64,000 nt of DNA from Runella slithyformis DSM 19594 (GCF_000218895.1 NC_015703.1:4849001-4913000); one strand, 5' to 3'; shown: positions 9,937 through 17,466, counted from the first letter of the stretch. Numbers and translations: made by a program. Notes: generated from the letters alone by a model not told the origin.

Positions 9937-11996
9937 TGAATTTTCAGTCTAAAAATGAATCAGGTATATTGCCGGCACGATTAAATATGCGTAAAATTCC
10001 TGCGTTTCTGTTCGTTCTATACAGTTATGTTTGTACAACGGTCTATGCTCAGAAAACCGCCAAAATCTGGCTGGACGATTTGACCATTAAATCCTTCTCC
10101 GAAGGCATTCCGGCGGTATTGCCCAAAACCACGGCGGCGGGAGATTCTATGCTCATCAACGGGCGGTATTTCAACCGTGGGGTAGGGGTGAATGCCACGA
10201 GTATTTTGGCGTTTTATTTGGATGGGAAAGCCACCGAATTCTCGGCCTTGGTGGGCGTTGATGACAAAGGCAACCGAGACCTGCCGCATACGTTTTACGT
10301 GGTGGCCGACCGTAAAGTGCTGTTTGACAGTGGGGAAATGCGCTTGGGCGATGCGCCCAAACCCGTGAATGTCAAACTTAACGGCGTAAAACGACTGGGA
10401 TTATTGGTCAAAGTCAATGACGAAGGACGTACGAAAGTCTATTCCAATTGGGCCAATGCGCAGTTGGCGGTGTTGGATAATTATTTGCCCCAAAACATTC
10501 CCAACTCAGATGAAAAATACATTCTGACGCCCCCTGTTGCCAAAATGCCGCGCATCAATTCGGCGGGCGTTTTTGGGGCTACACCCAATAACCCTTTCCT
10601 GTACACCATCGCTGCTACGGGCGAACGGCCGATGACCTTCTCGGCCAAAGGCTTACCTAAAGGTCTTTCACTGGACGAAAAAACGGGTATCATTACGGGA
10701 ACAGTAACTCAGCGAGGCACTTATCCCATCACGCTGACGGCAAAAAATGGCTTGGGCGAAGCAAAGAAAAAGTTACTTGTTAAAATCGGCGATACCATTG
10801 CCCTCACGCCTCCGATTGGTTGGAATGGTTGGAACTCGTGGGCCCGAAACATTGACCAACAAAAAGTAATGGCTTCGGCGGATGCGATGGTGAAAATGGG
10901 GTTGAACCAACACGGTTGGACTTACATTAACATCGACGATGCGTGGCAGGGCAAACGCGGCGGTAAGTTTCACGCCATTCAGCCCAATGAAAAGTTTCCA
11001 AAATTCAAAGAAATGGTGGATTACATTCATGGGTTGGGCCTGAAAGTAGGCGTGTATTCTACGCCCATGATTACGAGTTATGCCGGCTATATCGGCGGCT
11101 CGTCTGATGCTGAAAACGGGCAGTTAACGGATTACATTGTCGCCAACAAACGTTCGTTTCGTTACGTAGGCAAGTACCGTTTTGAAACCAACGACGCTAA
11201 ACAAATGGCCGAATGGGGCATTGATTATTTAAAATACGATTGGCGCATTGAGGTGCCTTCGGCCGAGCGCATGTCGGTGGCCCTGAAGCAATCGGGGCGT
11301 GATATTTTGTACAGTATTTCCAATTCTGCGCCTTTTGCCAACGTCAAAGATTGGGTACGATTGACCAATTCGTACCGCACCGGGCCTGATATCCGCGACA
11401 GTTGGAACAGTCTTTTTGTCTCGGCTTTTACGTTGGACAAATGGGCGCCTTACGGCGGACCGGGCCATTGGAACGACCCCGACATGATGATCGTGGGTAA
11501 CGTCACCACAGGCACGCAACTGCACCCCACTCGCCTGACGCCCGATGAACAATACAGTCACGTGAGTTTATTTTCCTTACTGTCAGCACCTTTGCTGATT
11601 GGCTGCCCCATCGAGCAGTTGGATGCGTTTACATTAAATCTGTTGACCAACGACGAAGTCATTGAAATTGACCAAGACCCGCTGGGGAAATCGGCCCGAT
11701 TGGTTTGGGAGAAGGATGGCATTCAAATTTGGTTAAAGCCGTTGGAAGATGGCTCGTATGCCGTGGGCCTTTTCAACGTTGGTGATTTTGGCAAAACCCC
11801 CGAATCGTATTTTCGGTGGGGTGATGAAACCGCCAAATCGTTTACGTTTGATTTTGCCAAAGTGGGCTTAAAAGGAAAGTACAGGCTGAGGGATGTGTGG
11901 CGGCAAAAGGACATTGGGATATTTAACGGGTCATTTAAAACCGACATTTCGCACCACGGAGTTATATTACTGCGAATGTTTCCTTCAAAGAATTGA
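9936..11996 (+). CDS. GH27 alpha-galactosidase with NPCBM-like and Ig-like N-terminal domains
   Basis: Up to 686 aa. The ATG at 9936 overlaps the sulfatase stop, but the ATG at 9987 (MRKIPAFLFVLYSYV, a good signal peptide ending VYA) is the likelier functional start. Mature residues about 40-165 look like an NPCBM carbohydrate-binding module. Residues about 180-265 are an Ig-like putative-Ig domain (FSAKGLPKGLSLDEKTGIIT). GH27 catalysis follows from about 290: PIGWNGWNSW, the nucleophile Asp in YLKYDW, and the acid/base Asp in RTGPDIRDSW. A C-terminal beta-sandwich completes it. It should hydrolyse alpha-galactosyl residues in the periplasm or at the surface. Pairing with a sulfatase suggests a sulfated galactose-containing substrate. 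Confidence 0.9.
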   Translation: MNFQSKNESGILPARLNMRKIPAFLFVLYSYVCTTVYAQKTAKIWLDDLTIKSFSEGIPAVLPKTTAAGDSMLINGRYFNRGVGVNATSILAFYLDGKATEFSALVGVDDKGNRDLPHTFYVVADRKVLFDSGEMRLGDAPKPVNVKLNGVKRLGLLVKVNDEGRTKVYSNWANAQLAVLDNYLPQNIPNSDEKYILTPPVAKMPRINSAGVFGATPNNPFLYTIAATGERPMTFSAKGLPKGLSLDEKTGIITGTVTQRGTYPITLTAKNGLGEAKKKLLVKIGDTIALTPPIGWNGWNSWARNIDQQKVMASADAMVKMGLNQHGWTYINIDDAWQGKRGGKFHAIQPNEKFPKFKEMVDYIHGLGLKVGVYSTPMITSYAGYIGGSSDAENGQLTDYIVANKRSFRYVGKYRFETNDAKQMAEWGIDYLKYDWRIEVPSAERMSVALKQSGRDILYSISNSAPFANVKDWVRLTNSYRTGPDIRDSWNSLFVSAFTLDKWAPYGGPGHWNDPDMMIVGNVTTGTQLHPTRLTPDEQYSHVSLFSLLSAPLLIGCPIEQLDAFTLNLLTNDEVIEIDQDPLGKSARLVWEKDGIQIWLKPLEDGSYAVGLFNVGDFGKTPESYFRWGDETAKSFTFDFAKVGLKGKYRLRDVWRQKDIGIFNGSFKTDISHHGVILLRMFPSKN

Positions 11997-12174
11997 TGGC
12001 TGTTTATTATTTTACTTGAAGTTTTTTAACCACTAAGAATACTAAGTATTCACAAAGAAAAAAGGGGATCTCAAAGGTCAGAAAGTCCCGTACCCATAAA
12101 AATGAAAGTACTTTAAAAGGCATAGTATTTGATTTTGACACCCAAATAGCGTTGATAAGACTACCTACGGGTCG

Positions 12175-12246
12175 TTAGAAATTGTATTTAAGCCCCACCA
12201 TTACAAAACGGGGTAGCATAGGAAAAACAAGGCTTAAAGTACTGAC
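12175..12246 (-). pseudogene. Possible C-terminal remnant of a TonB-dependent receptor
   Basis: On the minus strand, in a frame different from the overlapping exporter gene, the sequence reads LPRFVMVGLKYNF followed by a stop at 12175-12177. This resembles the last strand of Bacteroidota TonB-dependent receptors, which typically end in a short aromatic-terminated strand such as GLKYNF or GLNLKF. The frame stays open upstream for only a few residues of similar character (TLSLVFPM) before running into exporter coding sequence. No other receptor sequence is nearby. It may mark the point where the peptide cassette replaced or joined a receptor gene. The segment is short, so chance cannot be excluded. 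Confidence 0.35.
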
Positions 12247-14399
12247 GTTGTTAATTGCTCATTCAATACACCACTTTCCAATTCATACACTACGTCGCAG
12301 TGCTTCTGTAATATATCGGTACGGTGCGACACCGACAAAACAGCCATCTGTGAACGCAAGGATTCGAGCAAACCCAGCACAAACTGCTCGGTGTGTTTGT
12401 CCATGGCCGAGGTGGCCTCGTCGAGAATGAGCAGTTGAGGTCGTTTGTATAAAGCCCGCATCAATGCCAACATTTGCTTTTGACCACCCGATAGATTAAC
12501 ACCTTCCTCACCTACTATGGTAGCCAAGCCTTGCGGCAAACTTTCGATAAAATTTACAAAACCGTATTGCTGGCAAAAATCCATAATTTCTGCTTTGGTG
12601 GTAGGGTTTCCCAATAAAATATTGTCCAAAACTGTACCATTAAAAAGGTGAACCTCTTGCGGAACAGTAGCAATCAAAGTACGCCATTGGCGGGGTGTAA
12701 TTTCGTTCCAGTCAATGGTATCGTTGAACATCACTTGACCACTTTCGGGAATATAAAATTTTTCAATGATTTGCAGGAGCGTACTTTTTCCGCTACCACT
12801 TTCGCCCATCAAACCCACTATTTGCCCACGTTCAAGACGCAAGTTTACATTTTTGAGCAAAGGCATACGCCCCGCAAACCGAAATGACAAATTGTTAATT
12901 TCAAGACTATTGAAGATTTCTATAGACGTATTTTCTTCAACATTAGATGCGTCTTCGGGCTGTAAACCTACAAACTCAAACATTCGCTCAAAAGCAATGC
13001 GGGCTTCGTTGATGGGAATAGCAATGAGCGCTAAATTGGCTACCGAAGGCAACAACGACGACACTAAGCCTACAATGGCCATCAATTCCCCCGTTTTGAG
13101 TTGATTTTGTAACACCTGCCAGCTTGTAAAACCCAACGTAGCTATCAACATACTCACGCCTGCTATCGAAGCCCACGCATTGAGCCGAATTTGTATCTGC
13201 CCCAATTTAAAAACATTTTCTTGAAATGTCCCGTACACCTGGCGATTCAATTCACCAAAAAATAACTGTTTGCCAAAGTTTTTGATAACCCGCACCCCTT
13301 GCAACGTACTGATATAATTACTTTCGTTGTGGGCATAGGCCGCCATCACGTTGCGTTGCGCATCGCTAATAGGTTTGTTGAAACGATACAGTAACCAGAA
13401 ATAGAAGGGCAAGGCCAGTAAAACAGCTATGCCTACTTGCCATGAATAATATACCAAAAACCCTAACGTAACGACCACCATCAACAAATCTATAAGTACG
13501 CTCCCCGCCAACTGACTGATAACGCGCTGTATGCGCCCCGTGTCGTTGAGGCGGGCTACCAAGTCGCCTGTTTTTCGAGAGTCAAAGAATGCTTTGGGAA
13601 GCGCGAGCAAAAGGTCATAAAAAAGGCCAATGATGCGATTGTTGAACTGTTTTGACTGCCGCAGTAGTATATACGTACGGAGTGATTCAAGTCCTACGCG
13701 CACCAATAACAAAAACGCTACCAACGCAATGCCCGCGTAGAGTTTGGTAAATTGTCGAGCGGGAAGAATCTCATCAATCAATTTTTGGGAAAATACGGCC
13801 ATAGCCATACCCAACAATGCCATTCCTAACCCCAACACCGAAGCCGCTGCCAACAAAGCCGCATCTTGCGCTACCAATGACATGAGCCATGCTTTTTTTG
13901 CTTTTTGTTGGTCTTTGCGTTGCGAAAGTCGCTCGGTAGGCTTTATGGTCAAGCACTTGCCCGACTGCCAACGCCCTCGCAACTCCTCTTCCGACCATAC
14001 TTCTACGCCCCGCGCAGGGTCGCTAACGATGAAACCAATCTGCCTCCCGACTGTCGATGAGGAAACTGTATTTGCCCCCCCATCGGGGGTTAGGGGGCTA
14101 CACACCACATAGTGCTGCAACTGCCCTTCCATCAGTACGTGTAGAGCTACAGGTGCGCCGTGCTCCCGCAAGGCCGAAATATCAGCTTCGCAACCTTCGG
14201 CTTCTAAGCCGAGCGTGTTGGCGGCTTGGTAAAGGCCAAGCAACGTAGTGCCTTGTGTCGTAGTACCGCTAAGTTCGCGCAGGCGTTCGAGCGAGGCATC
14301 GCTGCCGTAGTAGCGCAGCAGCGTTTTGAGACAAGCCACGCCGCAGTCTGACGAATCTTGCTGTAACACAAACGATTTTTCGAGTTGTTTTTGATTCAT
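12234..14399 (-). CDS. C39-peptidase ABC exporter of double-glycine peptides
   Basis: An open frame runs to 14459, but MNQKQLEKSFVLQQDSSDCG from the ATG at 14399 matches the usual N-terminus of this family (721 aa). Domains: C39 peptidase (about 1-150; Gln13, Cys19, His96, Asp127), five or six membrane helices (about 165-430), and an ABC ATPase (Walker A GESGSGKST, signature LSGGQ, Walker B LLILDEATSA, His in SVSHR). Such proteins cut leaders after Gly-Gly and export the mature peptide. It closes the minus-strand operon that starts with two GG-leader peptides, which are its likely substrates. Oddity: about 15 extra residues (SPLTPDGG...VGRQ) sit between the catalytic His and Asp. No HlyD-type adaptor gene is present. 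Confidence 0.9.
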   Translation of the reverse strand: MNQKQLEKSFVLQQDSSDCGVACLKTLLRYYGSDASLERLRELSGTTTQGTTLLGLYQAANTLGLEAEGCEADISALREHGAPVALHVLMEGQLQHYVVCSPLTPDGGANTVSSSTVGRQIGFIVSDPARGVEVWSEEELRGRWQSGKCLTIKPTERLSQRKDQQKAKKAWLMSLVAQDAALLAAASVLGLGMALLGMAMAVFSQKLIDEILPARQFTKLYAGIALVAFLLLVRVGLESLRTYILLRQSKQFNNRIIGLFYDLLLALPKAFFDSRKTGDLVARLNDTGRIQRVISQLAGSVLIDLLMVVVTLGFLVYYSWQVGIAVLLALPFYFWLLYRFNKPISDAQRNVMAAYAHNESNYISTLQGVRVIKNFGKQLFFGELNRQVYGTFQENVFKLGQIQIRLNAWASIAGVSMLIATLGFTSWQVLQNQLKTGELMAIVGLVSSLLPSVANLALIAIPINEARIAFERMFEFVGLQPEDASNVEENTSIEIFNSLEINNLSFRFAGRMPLLKNVNLRLERGQIVGLMGESGSGKSTLLQIIEKFYIPESGQVMFNDTIDWNEITPRQWRTLIATVPQEVHLFNGTVLDNILLGNPTTKAEIMDFCQQYGFVNFIESLPQGLATIVGEEGVNLSGGQKQMLALMRALYKRPQLLILDEATSAMDKHTEQFVLGLLESLRSQMAVLSVSHRTDILQKHCDVVYELESGVLNEQLTTSVL
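14060..14112 (-). repeat. G/C-tract insertion inside the C39 peptidase domain
   Basis: On the minus strand this stretch reads CCCCCTAACCCCCGATGGGGG, split here only by description, followed by an AT-richer tail. It is an imperfect inverted repeat of C and G tracts that encodes SPLTPDGG in frame. It lies between the catalytic His and Asp of the peptidase, where family members normally have a short loop. Its base composition differs sharply from the surrounding codons, which suggests a small in-frame repeat insertion. The exact ends are not determinable without alignment. Confidence 0.45.
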
Positions 14400-14594
14400 G
14401 GCTTTGGGTGAGTCAAGATTTTTGGTACCTATTAGCCCCTTCTTCGTTGCCATTGGCACAACAGGGGTGTTTCAAACAAAAGCCAGTCAAAGCCAGTCAG
14501 GAGTGGCGTAGCTGCGCCAAATCGTGGAAAACAACGAAACTTTGAGCCACCCGAAATTACAGCTAATTGATTGATATTTAGCACTTTCATAATC

Positions 14595-15116
14595 CTAATT
14601 TTCGTTTAGTAACGATATTATTTTTTCTACTTTAACCACGCCACCAAAACGCTCCACTAACCGCCCCGAAGCATCGTAGAGCAGAGAAGATGGTGTGGTA
14701 TTCATTCCCAACAATTTGGGACATTGATGATTGTGGTCTTGCACTATTGCTACGTTAGACAGTTGGGCAAAACTGTGCTGTCGGACAAATTTTTGTAGCA
14801 CTGCCGTTTCTTCTGCAGAAATCAACACCAACTGTACGGCTGTCAGCTTCTCTTTATGCCGGTCCAAATCGGTAATTTCCATTTGACAAAACTCACAAGT
14901 AGAGTCAAAATAAAGCAACCAAGTGGGTTTTTGTGCCAACTGTTGAGGCGTAAAAACCCCTCCTGATAAATTGGTGAATTGAAAAGCGGGCAACTGCGCC
15001 ACCCGCGCGGCTACAGCCTTTTTGATGGCCATCTTGTGCAAAATACTGTAGCCTAAGTATATAGAAGCCACCGCCAAGCCAAACAGCAAGGCAAATTTTA
15101 GATATCCTTTTTTCAT
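14595..15116 (-). CDS. Membrane-anchored thioredoxin-fold (TlpA/AhpC-like) protein
   Basis: A 173-aa protein with one N-terminal membrane helix (residues about 6-25, LKFALLFGLAVASIYLGY) and a thioredoxin-like domain from about 45. The redox motif is CEFC (Cys74, Cys77) in LLYFDSTCEFCQMEI; the later TPSSLLYDASGRLV stretch supplies the expected cis-Pro strand. The active site should face the periplasm. It lies 6 bases after the stop of the preceding membrane-protein gene, within the double-glycine peptide operon. Both peptide precursors carry two cysteines 28 residues apart, so it may form or reduce their disulfide during maturation; that role is inference. Confidence 0.8.
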   Translation of the reverse strand: MKKGYLKFALLFGLAVASIYLGYSILHKMAIKKAVAARVAQLPAFQFTNLSGGVFTPQQLAQKPTWLLYFDSTCEFCQMEITDLDRHKEKLTAVQLVLISAEETAVLQKFVRQHSFAQLSNVAIVQDHNHQCPKLLGMNTTPSSLLYDASGRLVERFGGVVKVEKIISLLNEN

Positions 15117-15122
15117 GTTGTA

Positions 15123-15788
15123 TTAGGTATAAGATATGGTAATAAACATGACAATGGCTACCCAAATAACCAAACCAGTGCCGTAGCTCGACAGCACCAC
15201 CCCCAGCCCTCTGCCCGACTGCTCAAAAAAGCCCGTTTCCTCAACAGCCTCTTCTTGGGGGCGCGCCAGCAACGGGGCTATCTGATACGCCAACACCACC
15301 CAATAAACCAATTCAAACAAGTTCAAAACTTGCAGCGGATAGACCAACCACGGCTCTAACGCCTGGCGATCAAACAAACTGAGGGCTGAAAGTGGATAGA
15401 AAAACTGCAAATCTTGCAAGGTGTATTGGGGCTGCACCAACAAAAACCAACCAATTTTGAGTAGCATTGGCACTATGAAAACAAATTCTGCCACCGAAGC
15501 GGCCTCCAAGAGCCGTTTGAACTCAAGGCGGTCGGTGGTGAGCCAAATACCAATGCTCAATACCGAGGCCACCAGCGTAAATTTGATGAAATAGACCACA
15601 GGCACCAGCACGTAGCCCAACCACTCCCATTTTTTGCCTTGGGCTATAAATTCTTCAATTTGCTCGTAGGTAAGTTGGTCGGCAAAGGAGTTGAAATACA
15701 CGGTATCTGATAAGAACAACATTTTGTTGACCCAAGCCAAAAGCAAAGTCATGCCGCATATCGCCAAGTAATATCGGAAATAGTTCAT
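15123..15788 (-). CDS. Polytopic membrane protein of the peptide operon, unknown function
   Basis: A 221-aa protein with about five hydrophobic segments (residues about 5-22, 55-78, 95-117, 140-165 and 195-220). I recognise no named family. It sits between a 54-aa membrane peptide (34 bases upstream) and the thioredoxin-fold protein (6 bases downstream) in the double-glycine peptide operon. Reasonable roles are self-protection against the secreted peptides, or a membrane partner of the thioredoxin protein; its sequence contains no cysteine pair that would make it a quinone-linked disulfide oxidase. The N-terminus MNYFRYYLAICGMTLLLAW is a good membrane start. Confidence 0.75.
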   Translation of the reverse strand: MNYFRYYLAICGMTLLLAWVNKMLFLSDTVYFNSFADQLTYEQIEEFIAQGKKWEWLGYVLVPVVYFIKFTLVASVLSIGIWLTTDRLEFKRLLEAASVAEFVFIVPMLLKIGWFLLVQPQYTLQDLQFFYPLSALSLFDRQALEPWLVYPLQVLNLFELVYWVVLAYQIAPLLARPQEEAVEETGFFEQSGRGLGVVLSSYGTGLVIWVAIVMFITISYT

Positions 15789-15822
15789 AGTTTTAGATGA
15801 TTTAAAGCGAGAATTTTTAAAC

Positions 15823-15987
15823 TTACATTTGCCTGTATTGGCGAATATTAAGTATCAAGTTAGCTACGCTGGTAATAGCAATAACACCTTGACAAACTTT
15901 TTTGATTTCAGTATTATCGGTATAAATGAATGTGAAAACAGCCACAATGCAAACGATAGCCAACACTATTGATAAAATCCTTTTCAT
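15823..15987 (-). CDS. 54-aa small membrane peptide, possible immunity peptide
   Basis: The minus strand from the ATG at 15987 encodes 54 residues ending at TAA (15823-15825). It starts MKRILSIVLAIVCIVAVFTF, one strong membrane helix. A second, shorter hydrophobic stretch (VIAITSVANLILNI) follows after a charged loop with TDNTEIKK. There is no Gly-Gly leader, so it is not a third secreted peptide of the same type. It lies between the second precursor (65 bases upstream) and the 221-aa membrane protein (34 bases downstream). Small two-helix membrane proteins in this position are often bacteriocin immunity proteins; here that is inference from position alone. Confidence 0.6.
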   Translation of the reverse strand: MKRILSIVLAIVCIVAVFTFIYTDNTEIKKVCQGVIAITSVANLILNIRQYRQM

Positions 15988-16052
15988 GGTAATTTAAAAT
16001 TTTAGAATGATAGTTGGACGTTAATTTCCTAACGTCCAACTATAGTAAATAA

Positions 16053-16250
16053 TCATATATACCCTAAAAATCGTCCTGCTCCATAAACTCCACAAGCTAC
16101 TGTTACAGCACCTCCTACAGGACCAGTAGCAATTTTAAAAACTATTGCTACAGCTCCACCTAAACCAACACCGGTACATACACCGTCGGCAACGTCACGC
16201 CAACCTCCTGCATTGATATTTTCTAAACTTTGAATTGATAAGGTTTTCAT
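16053..16250 (-). CDS. Double-glycine-leader bacteriocin-like precursor peptide B
   Basis: A 65-aa precursor. The leader MKTLSIQSLENINAGG matches the double-glycine leader pattern (L-x-x-L-E-x-I-x-x-G-G) cut by C39 peptidases, giving a 49-residue mature peptide starting at Trp17. The mature part is Gly/Ala/Val-rich with one likely membrane-spanning stretch. It contains two GxxxG motifs (Gly27-Gly31, Gly43-Gly47), a feature of two-peptide class IIb bacteriocins, and two cysteines (25 and 53). It follows precursor A by 31 bases. Antimicrobial action is inferred from the architecture; a signalling peptide is the main alternative. Confidence 0.75.
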   Translation of the reverse strand: MKTLSIQSLENINAGGWRDVADGVCTGVGLGGAVAIVFKIATGPVGGAVTVACGVYGAGRFLGYI

Positions 16251-16281
16251 TTCTCATTATTTGTTAAGTGATGAATAATTT

Positions 16282-16479
16282 TTAATTTGAAGCAGCCATT
16301 ATTGGGAGTATCAAAGCGCAGGTAGAAGCAAAAATTGCATTAGCCCCAAAAACAGCAGGTCCTGCTAAAAACGAAGCCTCCAAAAAAAAGATAGAAGCGC
16401 CACATGCAACAGTGTAGGCTTTTCCTATTCTTCCTCCCCCTTCTAATCCTTCCATTTCAAAAATATCTAACTTTTTCAT
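16282..16479 (-). CDS. Double-glycine-leader bacteriocin-like precursor peptide A
   Basis: A 65-aa precursor, first gene of the minus-strand operon. The leader MKKLDIFEMEGLEGG ends in a Gly run, with cleavage expected after residue 15 or 16. The mature part is about 50 residues, hydrophobic, with cysteines at 26 and 54. Total length (65) and Cys spacing (28) are identical to precursor B, and both contain TVACG, although around different cysteines. This suggests two diverged copies or the two halves of a two-peptide bacteriocin. The exporter encoded at the end of the operon has the peptidase domain needed to process it. Activity is untested. Confidence 0.7.
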   Translation of the reverse strand: MKKLDIFEMEGLEGGGRIGKAYTVACGASIFFLEASFLAGPAVFGANAIFASTCALILPIMAASN

Positions 16480-16548
16480 TTTCTATGAAATTTTAATTTG
16501 TTTTTTGTCCCTACTCTGTTTCATAGGCTTTTCAGGTTTCGCCTTTGG

Positions 16549-16564
16549 GAGCGTGGCCGCGCTC
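16549..16564. repeat. GC-rich near-palindrome in the peptide operon leader
   Basis: GAGCGTGGCCGCGCTC is a 16-base palindrome broken by one mismatched pair, standing out in an AT-rich region. It lies 70-85 bases upstream of precursor A, so it would fall in the 5' untranslated leader of the operon if transcription starts near 16580. It could be a protein-binding site or an RNA hairpin affecting expression. Confidence 0.4.
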
Positions 16565-16586
16565 TGTGAGGTGTTAATTAACGATT

Positions 16587-16617
16587 CAAAGTTGCAGCTT
16601 GAGGCAGTACAAAAAAA
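16587..16617 (-). promoter_or_regulatory. Weak candidate promoter of the double-glycine peptide operon
   Basis: On the minus strand CAACTTTG (16587-16594) matches seven of eight bases of the Bacteroidota -7 consensus TAnnTTTG. Upstream is a T-rich run (TTTTTTTG) that offers a -33 element, with TTTG at too short a spacing (15) or TTTT at 19. The imperfect fit would suit a promoter that needs an activator. The block of 23-bp repeats starts immediately upstream at 16621. Confidence 0.35.
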
Positions 16618-16620
16618 GTC

Positions 16621-16712
16621 CATTTGGTTCTTTATTGGAGTACCAAATGGTTCTTTTTTTAGGTGTCATTTGAGCATTCTAAAAAGTGTCATTTGGTTCT
16701 TTTTAGACAAAA
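16621..16712. repeat. Four tandem 23-bp direct repeats (iteron-like operator array)
   Basis: Units start at exactly 16621, 16644, 16667 and 16690. Their common core on the plus strand is CATTTGGTTCTTT. Unit 1 begins CATTTGGTTC, unit 2 CAAATGGTTC, unit 3 CATTTGAGCA and unit 4 CATTTGGTTC; units 2 and 3 both end in GTGT. The fixed 23-bp spacing, about two helical turns, places each copy on the same face of DNA. The array lies in the 367-base gap between the peptide operon and the divergent Crp/Fnr-type gene, upstream of both start sites. The likely role is an operator for a regulator of one or both transcripts; the protein that binds is unknown. Confidence 0.7.
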
Positions 16713-16762
16713 TAGTTACAAAACACGGTCAATTGTATAATTTTTCAAAGAATTTGTTTTTT

Positions 16763-16794
16763 TTTGATTCCATTGAAACAATTTTCTATTTTTG
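16763..16794 (+). promoter_or_regulatory. Bacteroidota-type promoter of the Crp/Fnr-like gene
   Basis: TTTG at 16763-16766, a 20-base spacer, then TATTTTTG at 16787-16794. Both elements match the known Bacteroidota primary sigma consensus (-33 TTTG, -7 TAnnTTTG) exactly. Transcription would begin near 16800, 45-50 bases before the ATG at 16847. The 23-bp repeats end 50 bases upstream of the -33 element. Confidence 0.65.
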
Positions 16795-16846
16795 GGTGTT
16801 TGGTCAAATATGCCATTTAATTCTAATGACTAAACCTCTTTCTTTC

Positions 16847-17466
16847 ATGCCCCACCGCAAAAAATCCCCGCTCAGTGCCGAGTGCCAAGCCGAAGCCGTT
16901 AATAAATTTATGGGGTTTTTGGGGCAATTTGGACCGCTTCCCACCGAGGTACGGGAGTTTTTGCTGCCACATCTGCGCTTGGAGGTTTACGAAAAAAAAT
17001 GGTTTTTTGGCCGCGAGGCTTACGGAGTGAGTACATTTATTTTGTGGTCAGCGGCATTGTGCGCAGCACCTACCTGCGGCCCGATGGCGAAGAAGTAACC
17101 CATTGGCTGTTAGGCTCGGGCGAGATAGCTTCCATCCCGACGAGTTTGTTTACGGGCAGTATCAGCCACGACGACTTGCGGGCCGTTACGGATGCATTGG
17201 TTATCAAGATTCCTTATGATATACTGAGTCAGAATTTTGAGCGGTTTTCTTACCTCAACAAAATCAGAGTGGCCGTGATGCAACGCTACATCCTGAGCTA
17301 CGAAGAGCGCAGTCGCGCTTTGCGCATGGGTACTTCTCAAGAACAATTAGATGTTTTTATAGCGCATTACCCCGAAATTTACTATGCTACACCCCTCCAA
17401 ATAGTAGCTTCGTTTTTGGGCATCAGTAAAACCACCCTCGTTCGACTGCGGCAATACAATCCATAA
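16847..17466 (+). pseudogene. Crp/Fnr-family transcriptional regulator, broken by a one-base frameshift
   Basis: The first frame (from ATG 16847, or 16826) reads MPHRKKSPLSAECQAEAVNK... to EKKWFFGREA, then becomes nonsense and stops near 17098. The other frame carries on from LRSEYIYFVVSGIVRSTYLR through a cyclic-nucleotide-binding-like barrel and dimer helix (IRVAVMQRYILSYEERSRAL) to a C-terminal helix-turn-helix (QIVASFLGISKTTLVRLRQ), ending at 17466. Restoring one G near 17016-17018 (GAGG to GAGGG) would give REGLRSEYIYF and one 206-aa protein, the normal size for the family. The gene faces the double-glycine peptide operon across the 23-bp repeats and was probably its regulator. It could be a real loss or a sequencing error. 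Confidence 0.8.

Noticed and set aside
12182-12430. Plus-strand 82-aa frame at the end of the exporter
   Set aside because: Antisense shadow of the ABC ATPase domain with no recognisable features.
14454-14469. GCACAACAGGGGTG shared with the right REP edge at 28626
   Set aside because: A 14-base match with no hairpin nearby; too short to call a REP relic without a genome-wide search.
16505-16846. 5' extension of the Crp/Fnr open frame (MSLLCFIGFSG...)
   Set aside because: It runs through the 23-bp repeats and the promoter; the family normally starts near the ATG at 16847.
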